Assembly: GCA_023014485.1 (NCBI GenBank)
Contig: JAJOZX010001575.1
Coordinates: 537,001-601,000, forward strand
DNA length: 64,000 nt
Source of the DNA: Bathynomus jamesi
Lineage: Eukaryota; Arthropoda; Malacostraca; Isopoda; Cirolanidae
Reading direction: 5' to 3'
A model generated the notes under the pieces. That model had not been told where the DNA came from and searched no databases. It saw nothing but the letters and a program-made list of their open reading frames with translations. The translations under genes and the position numbers were made by a program. Positions 21,538 through 32,624 of this stretch are shown in pieces; within the stretch, counting starts at the first letter, position 1, and every line of letters starts with the position of its first letter.

Positions 21538-23040
21538 GGCGCTCATAAATATAGTCAGAGAAATATTTCAGTTATATTCGTCCTTATCTTTTGTACCATG
21601 CATACGATAGTTATCAAAAGTTTACGATTCGTTTGGAAAAATTTAGCAAATTGAAAAATTAGTTTAACTCCAATGTATAATGTAAAACATTAAAGAATTT
21701 AAGGAAAATAAATAGTTAAAATGAAAATGTTTTCGTACAATTATTTACAAAATCATTTAATACTTTGTCTGTCCACTTTTGAGGTTTGAAGAATTTAAAT
21801 TTTTTATCAGTAGTTGGCTGTTTACTGATTAGAGACTGTTGGCAGTTCTGAATTTTAGAATTTTGTCTGAATCTTCATGGAAGACAGATGACTGTACGAG
21901 CCACCACTAAGGAATGGATCTTTTTGGTTAAGAGCAGTATATAGATCTTACGAGATCTATTATTGCCGCGCACGAGTCTGGAAAGAGTTATAGGAAGATA
22001 GAAAAATTTCGAATTCCATTTATGACGGTTGCTGCAGTTATGAAAGAATGGAAAGTCTTTGGAACAATCAAAACTCTACGAAGATTTGGATAACCTCGCG
22101 AGACTTCAGAACGTACAGCTAGACGGACTGAAAGAATGGCTGCTACGAATCCACGAATGACTGCGGGTGATATTTGCCAAACATTAAGATTTTCTAATAT
22201 CAATGTCTATCCTCCTTCTGTACGTCGTATCTTGAGAAAGAATGGCTGAGTTGCACGAAGAACATCTTTGCTACAAAAAACGCGCAAAGAAGCTCGTTTA
22301 AAGTACGCCAAGGATCATCAAAATCATGGGTGAGGAAACTGTGGCCCGCCGAGGGTGTTATGGTGGTCCGTGACCATATTTGAATTGCGTTTCTCTCTTT
22401 TAACCCCTGGTTTAAGCCCAGTTTCAAGCGATACGGAGAAGGGCAAGACGCATTCTCTGCATTTTTGGCTCAACATTCATCCGACCTCAAAAGTTTCCCA
22501 ATCCCCGATCAAAATGATTGATTTGTATTCTGGAAAAAAGTTCTCTGGACAGACGACACCAAAACTGAGTTATTCATTAAAAATGAGGAACGGTATTTTT
22601 GGCGAAAATCATAAAATGAATTGGAGGAAAAAAAACATCCTTCCTACGGTTAAATGTGATAGGTAGTGGGAGTTTGTTTCTTTGGGGATACTTTAGTGCT
22701 TCTGATCCAGGAAAGCTCGTTGTCATCAATGGAATCTTCAATTCGAAGTATTAGTAAATTTTAGAAGAAAATGTATTGCCTTCATTTCGGGAGTTAAGAA
22801 TGGGTCGCAATTGGGTATTGCAACAAGATAAATTTTGCATTTTAACTTTTTTTTTTATTTTCCTCAAATTCTTTGATGTTTTACATTATATTTTGGAGTT
22901 AAACTCATTTTTTTTTACGTGTTAAATTTTTTTTTCAGACAAACTGTAGTAAACTTTTCATTACTATCCTATACGGTACATGATACAAATTATAAGGACG
23001 AACGAATATACTGTAACTGAAATAATTATGAGCGCCACTG
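21538..23040 (+). pseudogene. Tc1-like transposon, copy 2, transposase broken
   Basis: The ends are GGCGCTCATAAATATAG (left) and inverted GGCGCTCATAATTATTTC (right), the same family as 8217-10394 but in opposite orientation. Plus-strand coding remnants run from about 21910 (helix-turn-helix, HESGKSYRKIEKFRIPF) through PRMTAGDICQTLRFSN and KEARLKYAKDHQN. A hAT MITE at 22325-22507 then interrupts, and the catalytic block resumes with WDNVLWTDDTK-type residues and a YFWRKS-type block. The C-terminal third is decayed and partly deleted. Stops and frameshifts throughout. Confidence 0.85.
22325..22507. mobile_element. hAT MITE, 183 bp, target duplication ATCAAAAT
   Basis: The left end is CATGGGTGAGGAAACTGTGG, the inverted right end CGGGGATTGGGAAACTTTTG. 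ATCAAAAT flanks at 22317-22324 and 22508-22515. Comparison with Tc1 copy 1, where KDHQN continues directly to the FWKKVLW block, shows it split the Tc1 transposase codons. Confidence 0.93.
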
Positions 23041-23042
23041 TA

Positions 23043-23043
23043 C

Positions 23044-23074
<31 letters not shown>
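23043..23074. repeat. (CA)n microsatellite
   Basis: About 16 CA units directly after Tc1 copy 2. Confidence 0.95.
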
Positions 23075-23075
<1 letters not shown>

Positions 23076-23099
23076 AGAGTCTCGTATTTAAGGGTTAAT

Positions 23100-23485
23100 A
23101 TGAGTTTTGTCTCTAAAAAATAAAAAGTAAGAGTTTAGATCGCCGTTCGAAATTTTCAATCCTCGCTACGCTCGGACGGACCCGTAACATCTGGAAGTGC
23201 GAGTGGAAACGAGCGCATTTAATATTATATTTAGAGCTTTTGCGCAAAGTTAATCGCCAAATTCCAGAAATGAGACGAAATTGAATTAATTTCAAATTTT
23301 TTAAAAGAAACAAAAAATGATATTTAAAATTTATTGAAATGAAAATTTATTTAATGAACTTCACTCCACTTATTACAAAAGTTGAGATTTATCTTTTCAA
23401 TAGAATTTATTCTCCGAAAGGGGAAACAGGAAATTTATCAACCAAACTCAATCCAACATTTTTATATATATATATATTATATAAT
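23100..23485. other. No gene seen
   Basis: AT-rich spacer with the TA run at 23460-23482 at its right end. Confidence 0.4.
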
Positions 23486-23490
23486 CACTA

Positions 23491-23785
23491 GGTTAACCTT
23501 GATTTTGCTTCCGCCGAATTGTTCATTCTGACGAAGGTCAAGCTTATTGCTCCACCTTAGACCTACAGCTTAACGTGGAATCCGAATCACGACCCACCAC
23601 GGGCGGTCAAAAATTACAAAGTGCTTGCCCGGACCCGGATATCATGACCTCCCGATCAGCAGGACAGCGTCTTAACCACTAGACTACCCAGGATACCTAT
23701 TTATCTACCAATCCGTTTTTATTGTGTGAAAGGATAGATTCGTTGTCAGCGATGTTAACCACACCACCACCGAGGTGGTGTCTGT
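23491..23785 (-). mobile_element. SINE-A, long subfamily, minus strand
   Basis: Reverse orientation: the tail GCTTCCGCCGAATTGTTC is at the left and the tRNA-like head (CACCACCACCGAGG) at the right. The second-unit segment (GGTCAAAAATTACAAAG through CATGACCTCCCGATCAGC) is present as in 21148-21515. Part of the first B box is deleted. Confidence 0.8.
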
Positions 23786-23937
23786 GTGTCAGCACGCGCG
23801 CGCGCTCCTTAATACATGCAACTTCTCTAATTGTTGCTAATTGGATGAAATATACTTTCTAGCTATTACATATAGATAATTACTTGTGTATATATATATA
23901 TACACACGTAATTATCTATATGTAATATATATGTATA

Positions 23938-23954
23938 TCTATATCTAATATACA

Positions 23955-24022
<68 letters not shown>
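23938..24022. repeat. (TA)n microsatellite
   Basis: About 80 bases of TA repeat, preceded by an imperfect TATA/CACA region from 23886. Confidence 0.95.
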
Positions 24023-24028
<6 letters not shown>

Positions 24029-24360
24029 AATATAAATAAAATTAACAAAATCCCCTTCCCCCTTCCCTCCCTCTTACCCCCCTCACCGGTTTTAATGTCC
24101 TTCAAGTTTTTAAAAAATAAAATCAAAGAATTTACATTTTGGTTCGAAATTACTTTTTATTTTTGAGGAAAGTCGAATTGTTGAAAGTTGACTTCAAACT
24201 GAGGACGAGACTTTGAGAGATTTAAGAGACGATAAAGTAAAGCCACTTTAGAAGGACTTGCAAAAGCTCTTGTAAAGAATAAATTGAGGCGGAAAGACAT
24301 TTCAAAGATAAAGCAAAACAACAACAACTTTTGACTCGTTAATTAGCAGAGCCATGCGGA

Positions 24361-24369
24361 ACACACACA

Positions 24370-24402
<33 letters not shown>
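24361..24402. repeat. (CA)n microsatellite
   Basis: CA repeat with one CCC interruption. Confidence 0.95.
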
Positions 24403-24405
<3 letters not shown>

Positions 24406-24552
24406 TCGCGTGCTTGGCTACTTTGTGAAAATACAACATTTCTACATTTGCGGTTGTGGATGATGACGTTTGACCTGATATAACTTAATTTAACCTAACC
24501 TAACCAGATATTTATTATATAAATATATATAAATATATAAATTATATAAATA

Positions 24553-24690
24553 TGTTTCGTTCTCTCGCTCTCATCTTGCGCGGAATATTCTCCTATACAA
24601 GCGTCGTTCTTTACGTTAATTATACTGCGTGTTTGCAGTTTAAATGTATATACTGTACTGCATGCGGGAGGTGCCCCCTTGGGGCATTGG
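24553..24690 (+). mobile_element. SINE-B partial copy
   Basis: CATCTTGCGCGGAATATTCTC and the family tail GCGTCGTTCTTTACGTTAAT are followed by a segment ending GGGAGGTGCC that is also present, inverted, at 31725-31797. Same family as 24732-24880. Confidence 0.7.
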
Positions 24691-24731
24691 TTTCTGCGCG
24701 TATGTAGAGGAATTACGACATTTGATTGAGT

Positions 24732-24880
24732 GAGGCCCGTGGTGTAATGGTTATCATATCTGACCGGCAATCGGAAGATCCCGGGTTCGATTCCCGGGTG
24801 GTTACCTCATTTTTTCATTTGTTTCGTTCTTTCGTTCATCTTGCGCGGATAATTCTCCTATACAAAGCGTCGTTCTTTAC
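24732..24880 (+). mobile_element. SINE-B: tRNA-like head plus GTCGTTCTTTAC tail
   Basis: The 77-nt head at 24732-24808 folds like a tRNA: GAGG pairs CCTC at the ends, anticodon stem TCTGA/TCGGA around loop CCGGCAA, T stem CCGGG/CCCGG around TTCGATT, box B GGTTCGATTCC at 24784-24794. The invariant U33 is C and the acceptor stem is only partly paired, so I read it as a tRNA-like (Arg- or Ala-like) SINE promoter rather than a working tRNA. The tail CATCTTGCGCGGATAATTCTC..GCGTCGTTCTTTAC recurs at 24553 and 31657. Confidence 0.75.
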
Positions 24881-24925
24881 TTATATATATATTATATACA
24901 TATATATATACATATACATATACAT

Positions 24926-25486
24926 GCAAGAAGTAAATAGACACCCTTAATTTTATGGTAAAATGTATGCATCCAAATTTTTTTGCCATTATTATGACAA
25001 TATTTGTTTCCTACATTTCTATCCTTGAAGAAGGACTTATGCCAATATTCTCAAGTGGTCAAATTGAAAAAGACAGCTGCCTGTTCATGGAAGATGGAGC
25101 CCCCATGCCACACTGCAAAAAAGACGAAAGAATGGGAGGAGCGAAATGGTATCAAACGACTTCCTTCGCCGAGTCAGTCCCCTGACATGAACCCCATAGA
25201 ACACGTGTGGGCAATACTAGACAATACTTTACGTAAAAAGCCCAAAAAACCAGCAACACGATCAGAATTGTTGAATCTTTTACGCCAAACATGGTTAGAA
25301 ATACCTCAAGCTACAATTTCAGAACTCATTAATTCTATGCCTAGGCGAGTTGCTGCTCTTAAAGCAGCTAAAGGAATGTCAACAAAGTATTAATAGCTAA
25401 ACCTTAATTGCTCAAAAATTAAAATTTATTGGTACTCTAAGTTTCAATAAAATTGTTACAGCAAAATCTGGGCTGTCTATTTACTT

Positions 25487-25490
<4 letters not shown>
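24926..25490 (+). pseudogene. Internally deleted Tc1-like transposon with transposase C-terminus
   Basis: The ends AAGAAGTAAATAGACACCC (left) and inverted AAGAAGTAAATAGACAGCC (right) are flanked by TA runs. The plus-strand frame 25004-25393 reads SQSPDMNPIEHVWAILDNTL, the block that holds the third catalytic acid of Tc1 transposases, then RRVAALKAAKG at the end. The second catalytic Asp (EDGAP) is in the neighbouring frame at about 25080-25115, so one indel separates them. The N-terminal DNA-binding half is missing. A different Tc1 family from 8217 and 21538. Confidence 0.88.

Positions 25491-25567
<77 letters not shown>
25489..25567. repeat. (TA)n microsatellite
   Basis: About 40 TA units between the Tc1 end and a SINE-A head. 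Confidence 0.97.
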
Positions 25568-25570
<3 letters not shown>

Positions 25571-25797
25571 TCGGTGGTGTAGTGGTTAGCGTCGCTGACT
25601 ACGAAACCACCGGCCCCAGGTTCGAGACCCGGTGACGGCAGCCGGCGCGCAGCAAAACCCATCTGTTCATCCTTCCACACAATAAAGAAATTAGTTGGTA
25701 GATAAATGGGTACCCTGGGTAGCCTAGTGGTTAAGACGCTGGGCTGCTGGTGGGCGTGGTTCGGATTCCACGTTAAACTGTAGGTCTAAGGTGGAGT
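25567..25797 (+). mobile_element. SINE-A, short subfamily, 3' truncated
   Basis: Full tRNA-like head (TGGTGTAGTGG, GGTTCGAGACC) and body, ending in TAGGTCTAAGGTGGAGT. It joins directly to an inverted copy at 25798. Confidence 0.88.
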
Positions 25798-26086
25798 AAC
25801 CTTTGGTTAGCTTCCGCCCGAATTGTTCATTCTGACGAAGGTCAAGCTTTTCACTCCACCTTAGACCTACAGTTTAACATGGAATCCGAACCACGCCCCA
25901 TCAGCATCCCAGCGTCGTAACCACTAGGCCACCTAGGGTACCCGTTTATCTACCAACCACTTCCTTTATTGTGTGGAAGGATGAACAGCTGGGTTTTGCT
26001 GCGCGCCGGCTGCCATCGGGTTTCGAACCCGGGGCCGATGGATTCGTAGTCAGCGACGCTAACCACTACACCACCGAGGCGCATAT
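25798..26086 (-). mobile_element. SINE-A, short subfamily, inverted partner
   Basis: Complete minus-strand copy from tail (GCTTCCGCCCGAATTGTTC) to head (CACTACACCACCGAGGCGC). Together with 25567-25797 it forms a tail-to-tail inverted pair. Confidence 0.88.
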
Positions 26087-26330
26087 ACATATATATATAT
26101 TGTTTCGAAGCTGGATTTTGAAGGTCGTATACAAATTTTCTCATTAAAAAGAAATATTTTTTATGGTTGAAATAAACTGAAAAGTAATAAAAGTTTTTTA
26201 CTCTTTACTAAATACTTACTTTCACGAGAGAGCGATTTATTAACAGATTTTAAAAGGCTTCACGATTTACTGCCATTCGTAACAATTTTATATATATATA
26301 TATATATATTTATTTATTTATTTATTTATT

Positions 26331-28392
26331 TCGTTGATGTTCCGTGTGTTGGTCTCTTTTCACACGAAGGTTAAGTTGGTGGCCCCGCTTCTAGGCCAGG
26401 TCTGGCTTGGTGGAGGAGCGAGTTGCTTTCTTGCGCTCCACCGCACAGCCAGGTACACCCGGCTCATCCGGTACCGTTCTGAGCCAGGCATCCTGTCTTC
26501 TCTTGAAGACTTCAACTTTGACTCCCGTAACGTTTCTGATATCCTTTGGAAGCTGGTTAAAAAGTCTTTGTCCCCTTGACAACCAAGCTATTTTCCTTCA
26601 GTTTTGAAAAGTTCCCTTCTCGGGCCTTTAATTTGGGAACACAACACAGTCTGCCTTTCCTATTTTGCAGTGTTGATTGAATGGTAATTGGGTTTAGTTT
26701 GAGGTTTGGTACAAGTTTTCGATCATTTTCCATATATAGATTATGGTGTGCCTCTCTCCTTCTTTTCAGGGAGTACAGATTTAGTTTACGTAGTCTTTCC
26801 CAGTAGTTGAGTTCTTTGCAGCCATCAACCTTGGCTGTTAAATGTCTTTGCGTTTCTTCTAGTTTATTAGTTTCTTCCTTTTTATATGTGAACGTCAAGA
26901 CAGAGTACTATCCATGTTTTGGTATAATCAGTGTTTTTAGCAGGGGAATCATTACTGTCCTGCCCCTTCCTTTTGAACGTTCTTAGTAGGTATCTGTCCC
27001 CCGACTCTTTTTGCTTTGTTTATCGCTATCTGATTTTGTGGTTCGAATTTCGCATCATCGGGCATTATTGCCCCCAAATCGATCGCTTTCGTGCTTCTCT
27101 GAATTTCCTGTCTATCTGGAGCATAATATGCAGTCTGTTTAAGTTCCTCATTTCTACCATATCTCAAGAGCTGAAATTTCTCGGTGTTAAATGTCATGTT
27201 GTTGTCTTCTGACCATTTGTATATTTTGTTCGTGTCCCTCTGCAAGGCCTCCACTTCATTTACATCCCTGATTTTTCTGCTGATCTTTGTATCGTCCGCA
27301 AAGGATGTTACTATACTGTTGCTGTTTACTGCACTGTCTATGTCTGTTAGCATGATAATGAACAGGAGTGGGGCCAGTAGTGTATCTTGTGATACTGAGC
27401 TGCGTATTTCCGATTCTGATGATGATATACCTTGAATTTTGACGACCTGTGAACATTCTCTGAGGAAGTTGTAGATCCATTTTCCCACCTCGCCTGTTAT
27501 TCCCAAATGTTTCATTTTATGTGCTATTATACTATGATCACATTTGTCGAAAGCTTGAGCAAAATCCGCTTATATGACATAGTTTTTATTGCCTTCAAGT
27601 GCATCTAGGATATTGTTGTAGTGCTTTATAAGTTGTGATCTTCCTGATCGGAACCCGTGCTGATTTTCGTTGAATCTTTCCAGTGTCTCCAAGAAGTCAT
27701 AGATTTTCTCTGACTATTCTTTCAAATATTTTGATGAGGTGGGACGTCAAGGACACTGGTCTATAGTTCTTTGCTTGAGATCTATCCCCGCCTTCATACA
27801 TAGCGACAATGTTCGCTCTTTTGAAGATGCTCGGTATTTCCCCAGTGTCTAGGAATCTTCTCCATATGCATTATAAGGGTGTACCTATTTCATTTTTACG
27901 TTTTTAATCAGTAGTGCGTTCCATTTGTCCGGATCTGCAGCTGAATGTGATTTCATTTGTCCTATACCTCTCGCTACATATTCTGGAGTAAAATCAAAGT
28001 CTGTTATACATTCTCCTTGCAATTTCTCTTCGAAGAATGGATCTTTGTCAGGTATAGCTTTGTCTCTTTTTGGGGCACTGAAGACCGATTCATACTGGGC
28101 TCTCAATGTTTCAGATATTTCTTTTAGATCGTCTGTTAGTTCATTAGTTCCTTTCCTTAAGTGCTCGATGGTAGCGCGCGTTTTTGTTTCCTTTTCGCAT
28201 AGCTAAGAAGTAATTTGGATTTTCCTTTATTGCTTCTCTCCAGTTTTTCTTGTATTGCTTTCCTGGTTTTGTTGTCTTCGCAATTAGCTAACTTCGCCGC
28301 TACTTTTTCTTTTGCGAAATATTCTTCTCTTTAGCCTCTCTAGCCAGTTCCTCTTTCCTTTCGGCTGTGCTGGCAGAGCATATTTTTCTAAA

Positions 28393-28397
<5 letters not shown>
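26331..28397 (-). pseudogene. 5'-truncated non-LTR retrotransposon (LINE copy B)
   Basis: Same family as LINE copy A. From about 28390 down: linker with FRKRKSSGEV, then 27885-28106 (FDFTPEYVARGIGQMKSHSA and the DPDKWNALLIKN block), then RT motifs with NQHGFRSG-type residues and DFAQAFDKCDHS-type motif A in broken frames. The longest frame, 26952-27515, has motif B (SVSQDTLLAPLLFIIM) and an intact motif C FADDTKI. Thumb and C-terminal domains follow to 26391 (RLFNQLPKDIRNVTG). The 3' end at 26331-26390 passes into a TTTA/TA repeat. No endonuclease domain. Several frameshifts, so inactive. The 5' break lies exactly on a (TA)n run. Confidence 0.87.

Positions 28398-28487
<90 letters not shown>
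28398..28487. repeat. (TA)n microsatellite
   Basis: About 45 uninterrupted TA units at the LINE copy B 5' border. Confidence 0.97.
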
Positions 28488-28489
<2 letters not shown>

Positions 28490-28491
<2 letters not shown>

Positions 28492-29238
28492 AACATCTGC
28501 TTATTATATTAATGTGTCTAGAGCCTGTCAGCTGTTTGGACCATTATTTTTTCAGCCATTTTCCATATTTGTATTTGTGTTTATATTTGAGAATCTCGAA
28601 GGATGTTTATTTGTATTTGATCGTTGTATTTGCCGTATTTGCTCAAATACATGTCAAATGCAAGACCTCAGCGAGTCAGTAGGTTGGACCAGGAGAACAG
28701 GTTGGGACCTGAGAGAGAGAGAGAGAAATCCAGGTTGAAGAGTACCTTTTACAGCATTGTGTTCCCGAAACGGAAGATCCGCTTCAGTGCTGGCAACAGC
28801 GCTGTACGACTTTATGCAGTTGGCTGAGTTGGTCTGCAAGTATTTATTCACTCCAGCTTCTTCTGCCCCCCCACCCCCCACCCCCCCACTGTAGAGCCAC
28901 TGTTTTGTTGTTGCAGGGAAGATTTTTCGCCCCGAGAGGTGCACCCTAACTGATGAGCGGTTTGTAAAGCGTAACCAGTAACGAATTATCTTTCGTTAAT
29001 TGTTAACGAAATAGTTTTTAGTAATGGTCACTTTTGTTTACTTTTAACTTAAACAGTCTCACCTCAAAACGGGAAGAAATAATTAATTGATAGAAGTCAC
29101 AACTAGCAAATTTAAAACTCGTATTTGAACAATTTGGATATATTTGTATTTACCAAATAAAAAAACTGAAAGTATGTATTTGTATTTGACAATTCTGAAA
29201 TTACCATATTTGTGGTTGTAGTTGACAAAGTGTATTTG
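28490..29238. other. Region with dispersed TATTTGTATTTG repeats; no gene assigned
   Basis: 28560-28660 and 29120-29235 both contain many TATTTG units (GTATTTGTATTTGAC), partly inverted relative to each other, as in the subterminal regions of some hAT elements. Between them lies a C-rich tract (28868-28889). No transposase motif and no clear ends. Confidence 0.35.
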
Positions 29239-30533
29239 ACCCCCCAAAAAGACGTGGACAACTTTGGTTGTTAATATATTTAGAACCACAAATGATACAA
29301 CGGTACCGTTTGGTTTATATGATACAGAAACTCATAAAGTTTTGTGCACATCATCAATACACTTCAATGTGCGCTCCGTTTGTCGCGCGCAGGATATCAA
29401 GGCGGTACACGAGTTCTTGCCATGTTCGGCTCAGCATGTTGGCGTCCACCAGTGCGCATGCAGCTGTGATCCAAGCACGAAGATCCTGCAGGTTTGCCAC
29501 CTTGGTCTTGTAGACCACATCTTTGACAAATCCCCACAGAAAAAAATCAAGGGGGGTTATGTCTGGTGATCGTGGGGACCAGGCGGTTCGTCAGTCTCGG
29601 CCAATCCAGCGACCTGGAAATTTGTCATTCAGGACGGCTCGAACGACCAAGGCCCAGTGAGGGGGAGCGCCGTCCTGTTGAAATATGATATCGGGTTGCG
29701 GGTCTGCAATGTGTGGAAATGTGAATCCTTCCAACATGTCCAGGTAAATTGTTGAGGTCACTGTGTATCCTCCGCAAAGAAAAACGAACCCACCAAGCGG
29801 TCATGGAGAAGGCCACACCACACATTGACCTTTGAACTGTCGCGTTCAATGACCACGCGGGGGTTTTCAGAGCCCCAGATCCTCACATTGTGCCGGTTGA
29901 CCTTCCCCGAAACATGAAAACAAGCTTCATCCGTGAACATGACCTTTTTTAGGTAATCTTCGTCATCCTCTACGCGGCCGAGCATTTCCACGGCAAACGC
30001 CTCGCGTTTGGGTCCGTCATCCGGTTTGAGTTCCCGCAGCATCCGCACCTAATAGGCATAAAGCTTCAGACTTTTATGCAAAATCCTGCGCACAATGGTG
30101 GTTGGTAATGCCAATTCTCTGGATGCGCGTCGGATTGATTTTCTGGGACTTTGTTGAAATGATTCACGCACTCGTTCAACGTCTGCCGCACTTGTGTTTG
30201 GTCGACCGGTACTCTTGCGTTTCAGAACACTTCCAGTCTCCTTAAACCTCTTGTACCACTCTCTGCTACTAGTCCGCGATGGCGGATTCCTTCCATACCT
30301 TGTACCTTGTACGGAAATTACGCTGAACTTGGGTGTCGGATCTCGTGTCAATGAACCATTCGACGCAGAGAGCTTTCTCCTGTGGCGTCGCCGTTTTCTT
30401 TTACATTAAACCACCAGACCTGAAAATAAAGAAAACTTTTGAGTTTCTGTATCATATAAATCAAACGGTATCGTTTTATTATTTGTGGTTCTAAATTTAT
30501 TGACAACCAAAGTTGTCCAGGTCTTTTTGGAAC

Positions 30534-30537
<4 letters not shown>
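29239..30537 (-). pseudogene. mariner/IS630 transposon with DD41D-type spacing, about 95-bp terminal inverted repeats
   Basis: The right end, inverted, starts GGGTGTTCCAAAAAGACCTG and continues GACAACTTTGGTTGTCAAT; the left end matches over about 95 bases. The minus-strand transposase reads from 30351: a helix-turn-helix part (FKETGSVLKRKSTGRPNTS), then the catalytic part with VMFTDEACFHVSG (first Asp), FQQDGAPPHWA (second Asp) and SPDITPLDFFLWG (third Asp). I count 41 residues between the second and third Asp, which suggests the DD41D group. Breaks: an in-frame TAG at 30049-30051, a +1 frameshift near 29760 and a TGA before the third Asp. Otherwise nearly full length, so fairly young. Confidence 0.9.

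Positions 30538-30538
<1 letters not shown>

Positions 30539-30598
<60 letters not shown>
30539..30598. repeat. (TA)n microsatellite
   Basis: About 30 TA units at the mariner right end. Confidence 0.97.
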
Positions 30599-30599
<1 letters not shown>

Positions 30600-30600
<1 letters not shown>

Positions 30601-31450
30601 TCAAATTATGTAAAAAAAAGTAAAAAAAAATAATTTCGACAAAGTTATGTTCATGAAGGGTTTAAAAAGTTTAATATTATGGCTTGGTGAATTCGAATGT
30701 TTTGCCTATTTTTGCGTACGAACATAAATTTTTTTAAAAGCATAAAAATTGGTAATTGGCAATGTTCGGCTTTTATTTGAATATTTTCCTCATTTTGTTA
30801 AGCGTAATAAAATTTCAAAAACCAAACCCATTCATTACTAATTAGTAATTTTTTTATACTTTTTAAAAATTATTTGTAGGCGAACTTTTTTCTTTCCGGA
30901 ACCTGTATATACATTATGAGATCCCCAATGAAACCTTTCTCTAATATACCAACCAATATAATTTCAAAATGGTAATCGAACGATCAATCTCCTCTAAGAA
31001 AATTCTTAGTCCATTCGGCTACCTCACCTTTATCCTACTCCCCTGCTGCCCCATACCCTGCTTCCCCCCGAATCGGATATAACAGACGGGTCGCAATTTA
31101 TGCAAACGCTTCCAATGTCTTATAATTTCTATATATTTGCTATGTCCTACAAACGAATATAATTTTTCATTGTCGTACGTAATTTCTGTAATTTTTTTTA
31201 TTTTCGCAAATGATTACTTCTAAGAAAACCATCCCGCGTTCAAATGTAGCCTATTTTATTAATATTTCTTGTTAATTAACTGTACTATGCTATGTTCAGT
31301 AATATATATTTTTTTTAAGTATGAAGTCCTTGAGCGTTTTAAATTCTCGAAAACGTTTAGATTTTTGTAATATAAGATAAAATTAGGCCTTTGTCCTTGA
31401 TATGCACGTTTTGGGGCTGTTCGTTCTAGGGTTTTTTCATATTGGGGATG
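30600..31450. other. No gene seen
   Basis: AT-rich sequence without a supported feature. Confidence 0.4.
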
Positions 31451-31616
31451 GGTTCTCTTTGTCCCGGAATTCCGGGACAAAATTGGATTTCATCCCGGGA
31501 TTTCCTGGGAAATTTTATTGTCTAATTTATGTGTAGTTATCAAAATTACATCTAATTATCTAACCTATGTGATATACTTTATCACGGCTATATATTTATA
31601 TATTTACGTGTATATG

Positions 31617-31659
<43 letters not shown>
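31617..31659. repeat. (TG)n microsatellite
   Basis: GT run next to the SINE-B tail. Confidence 0.95.
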
Positions 31660-31662
<3 letters not shown>

Positions 31663-31860
31663 GAACGACGCTTGTTTAGAAGAGTGTCCGCACAAGAAGA
31701 GGAGAGAAAACGAGCAATGAAAAATGAGGCACCTCCCGGTATATATACACACATTCACATTTTAATTGCAAACGAGCACGTGTCAGTATAATTAATGTAA
31801 AGAACGACGCTTGTGCGGACACACTTCTAAATAAGCGTCGTTCTTTACATTAATTATATT
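31657..31860 (-). mobile_element. SINE-B compound copy
   Basis: GTAAAGAACGACGCTTG occurs at 31657 and 31797, and its inverse GCGTCGTTCTTTAC at 31845. Between the first two is CGAGCAATGAAAAATGAGG followed by CACCTCCCGG, which corresponds to the tRNA-head 3' end and body of 24732-24880. So two partial units are joined and the right end turns back on itself. Confidence 0.7.
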
Positions 31861-32624
31861 GTATCGGACAATGAAACATTTCCAGAATTTTTCTGTAGCT
31901 TTTTTGCAGATTGAAAATTAGAAAAGTGAAATGAAAAATTCTACTTAGCATTCTTGAAGTGACTTTTTAGGAAACAAAGGCAGTTAGTTGATGCTGCAGT
32001 CTTTTAATCTCGTTCTCATTTTGGTAACGAACATTCCCGCAGCCGAAAAAGCACGCTCAAATTCATTCGATGTGGGATGTGGGCGGAACTGATTTTAAAG
32101 CGTTGAATGGCGGATTAATGTTTGGTGTTCGTTCACCAGTGGCTTCAAACACCTCGAACTCTTTTCCAAGATGCTAGCATGGCTATCGCATTTCCGCGCA
32201 TATCGCTGCATCAAGTTTTTCTGCCAGAGTCATTGTTTGAGGCTGTTGTTGCATTTCATCTTCCGATTGAGACGCACTTCTAGATCTAATTGAGCTACTA
32301 ATTAACATTGTGCGGCTGTGCTGTCACTGAACTCACTGTCTGCTGAAAGGGATGAAGAGGGAGTTGGGGACTCGGTAGTGAAGAGGGGGTGATGCCGTGC
32401 CTCATTACAGTGACAATACCAGATTTGACAAGTTATAACTTACAAGAAGCCGAATCGGCTTGTTATAACTTACACGAGCCGATATACGAGATGAGCAAGC
32501 AATTTATTCTTTTCTTGGGATTTCCCGGGATTCTATTATTTTTCCCAGGATTTAAAATCGGCAATTATCAACCGGGATCCCGGGAAAGAAACCTTAGTTC
32601 GTTCGTAATATCTCTTTGAGGTCA

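Larger units (their letters stand above)
31455..32610 (-). mobile_element. hAT element fragment with CCCGGGATCCCGGG-type ends
   Basis: The left end has CTTTGTCCCGGAATTCCGGG and the inverted right end TTTCCCGGGATCCCGG, both followed by a second CCCGGGAAATCC-like block. On the minus strand at about 31985-32090 the frame SNEFERAFSAAGMFVTKMRT is the hAT dimerisation signature. Target duplication was not resolved. A GT microsatellite and SINE-B sequences are inserted within it. Confidence 0.7.

Noticed and set aside
24732..24808. Functional tRNA gene
   Set aside because: The acceptor stem is only partly paired, position 33 is C, and the tail is shared with other copies; read as a SINE head.
27184..27435. 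Plus-strand 83-residue frame, similar to one at 4642-4893
   Set aside because: Both are antisense shadows of the RT motif C region of LINE copies A and B; their similarity comes from the LINE.
28624..28827. Possible coding exon (67 residues)
   Set aside because: The Arg-Glu run is a GA repeat and the rest shows no signature or splice sites.
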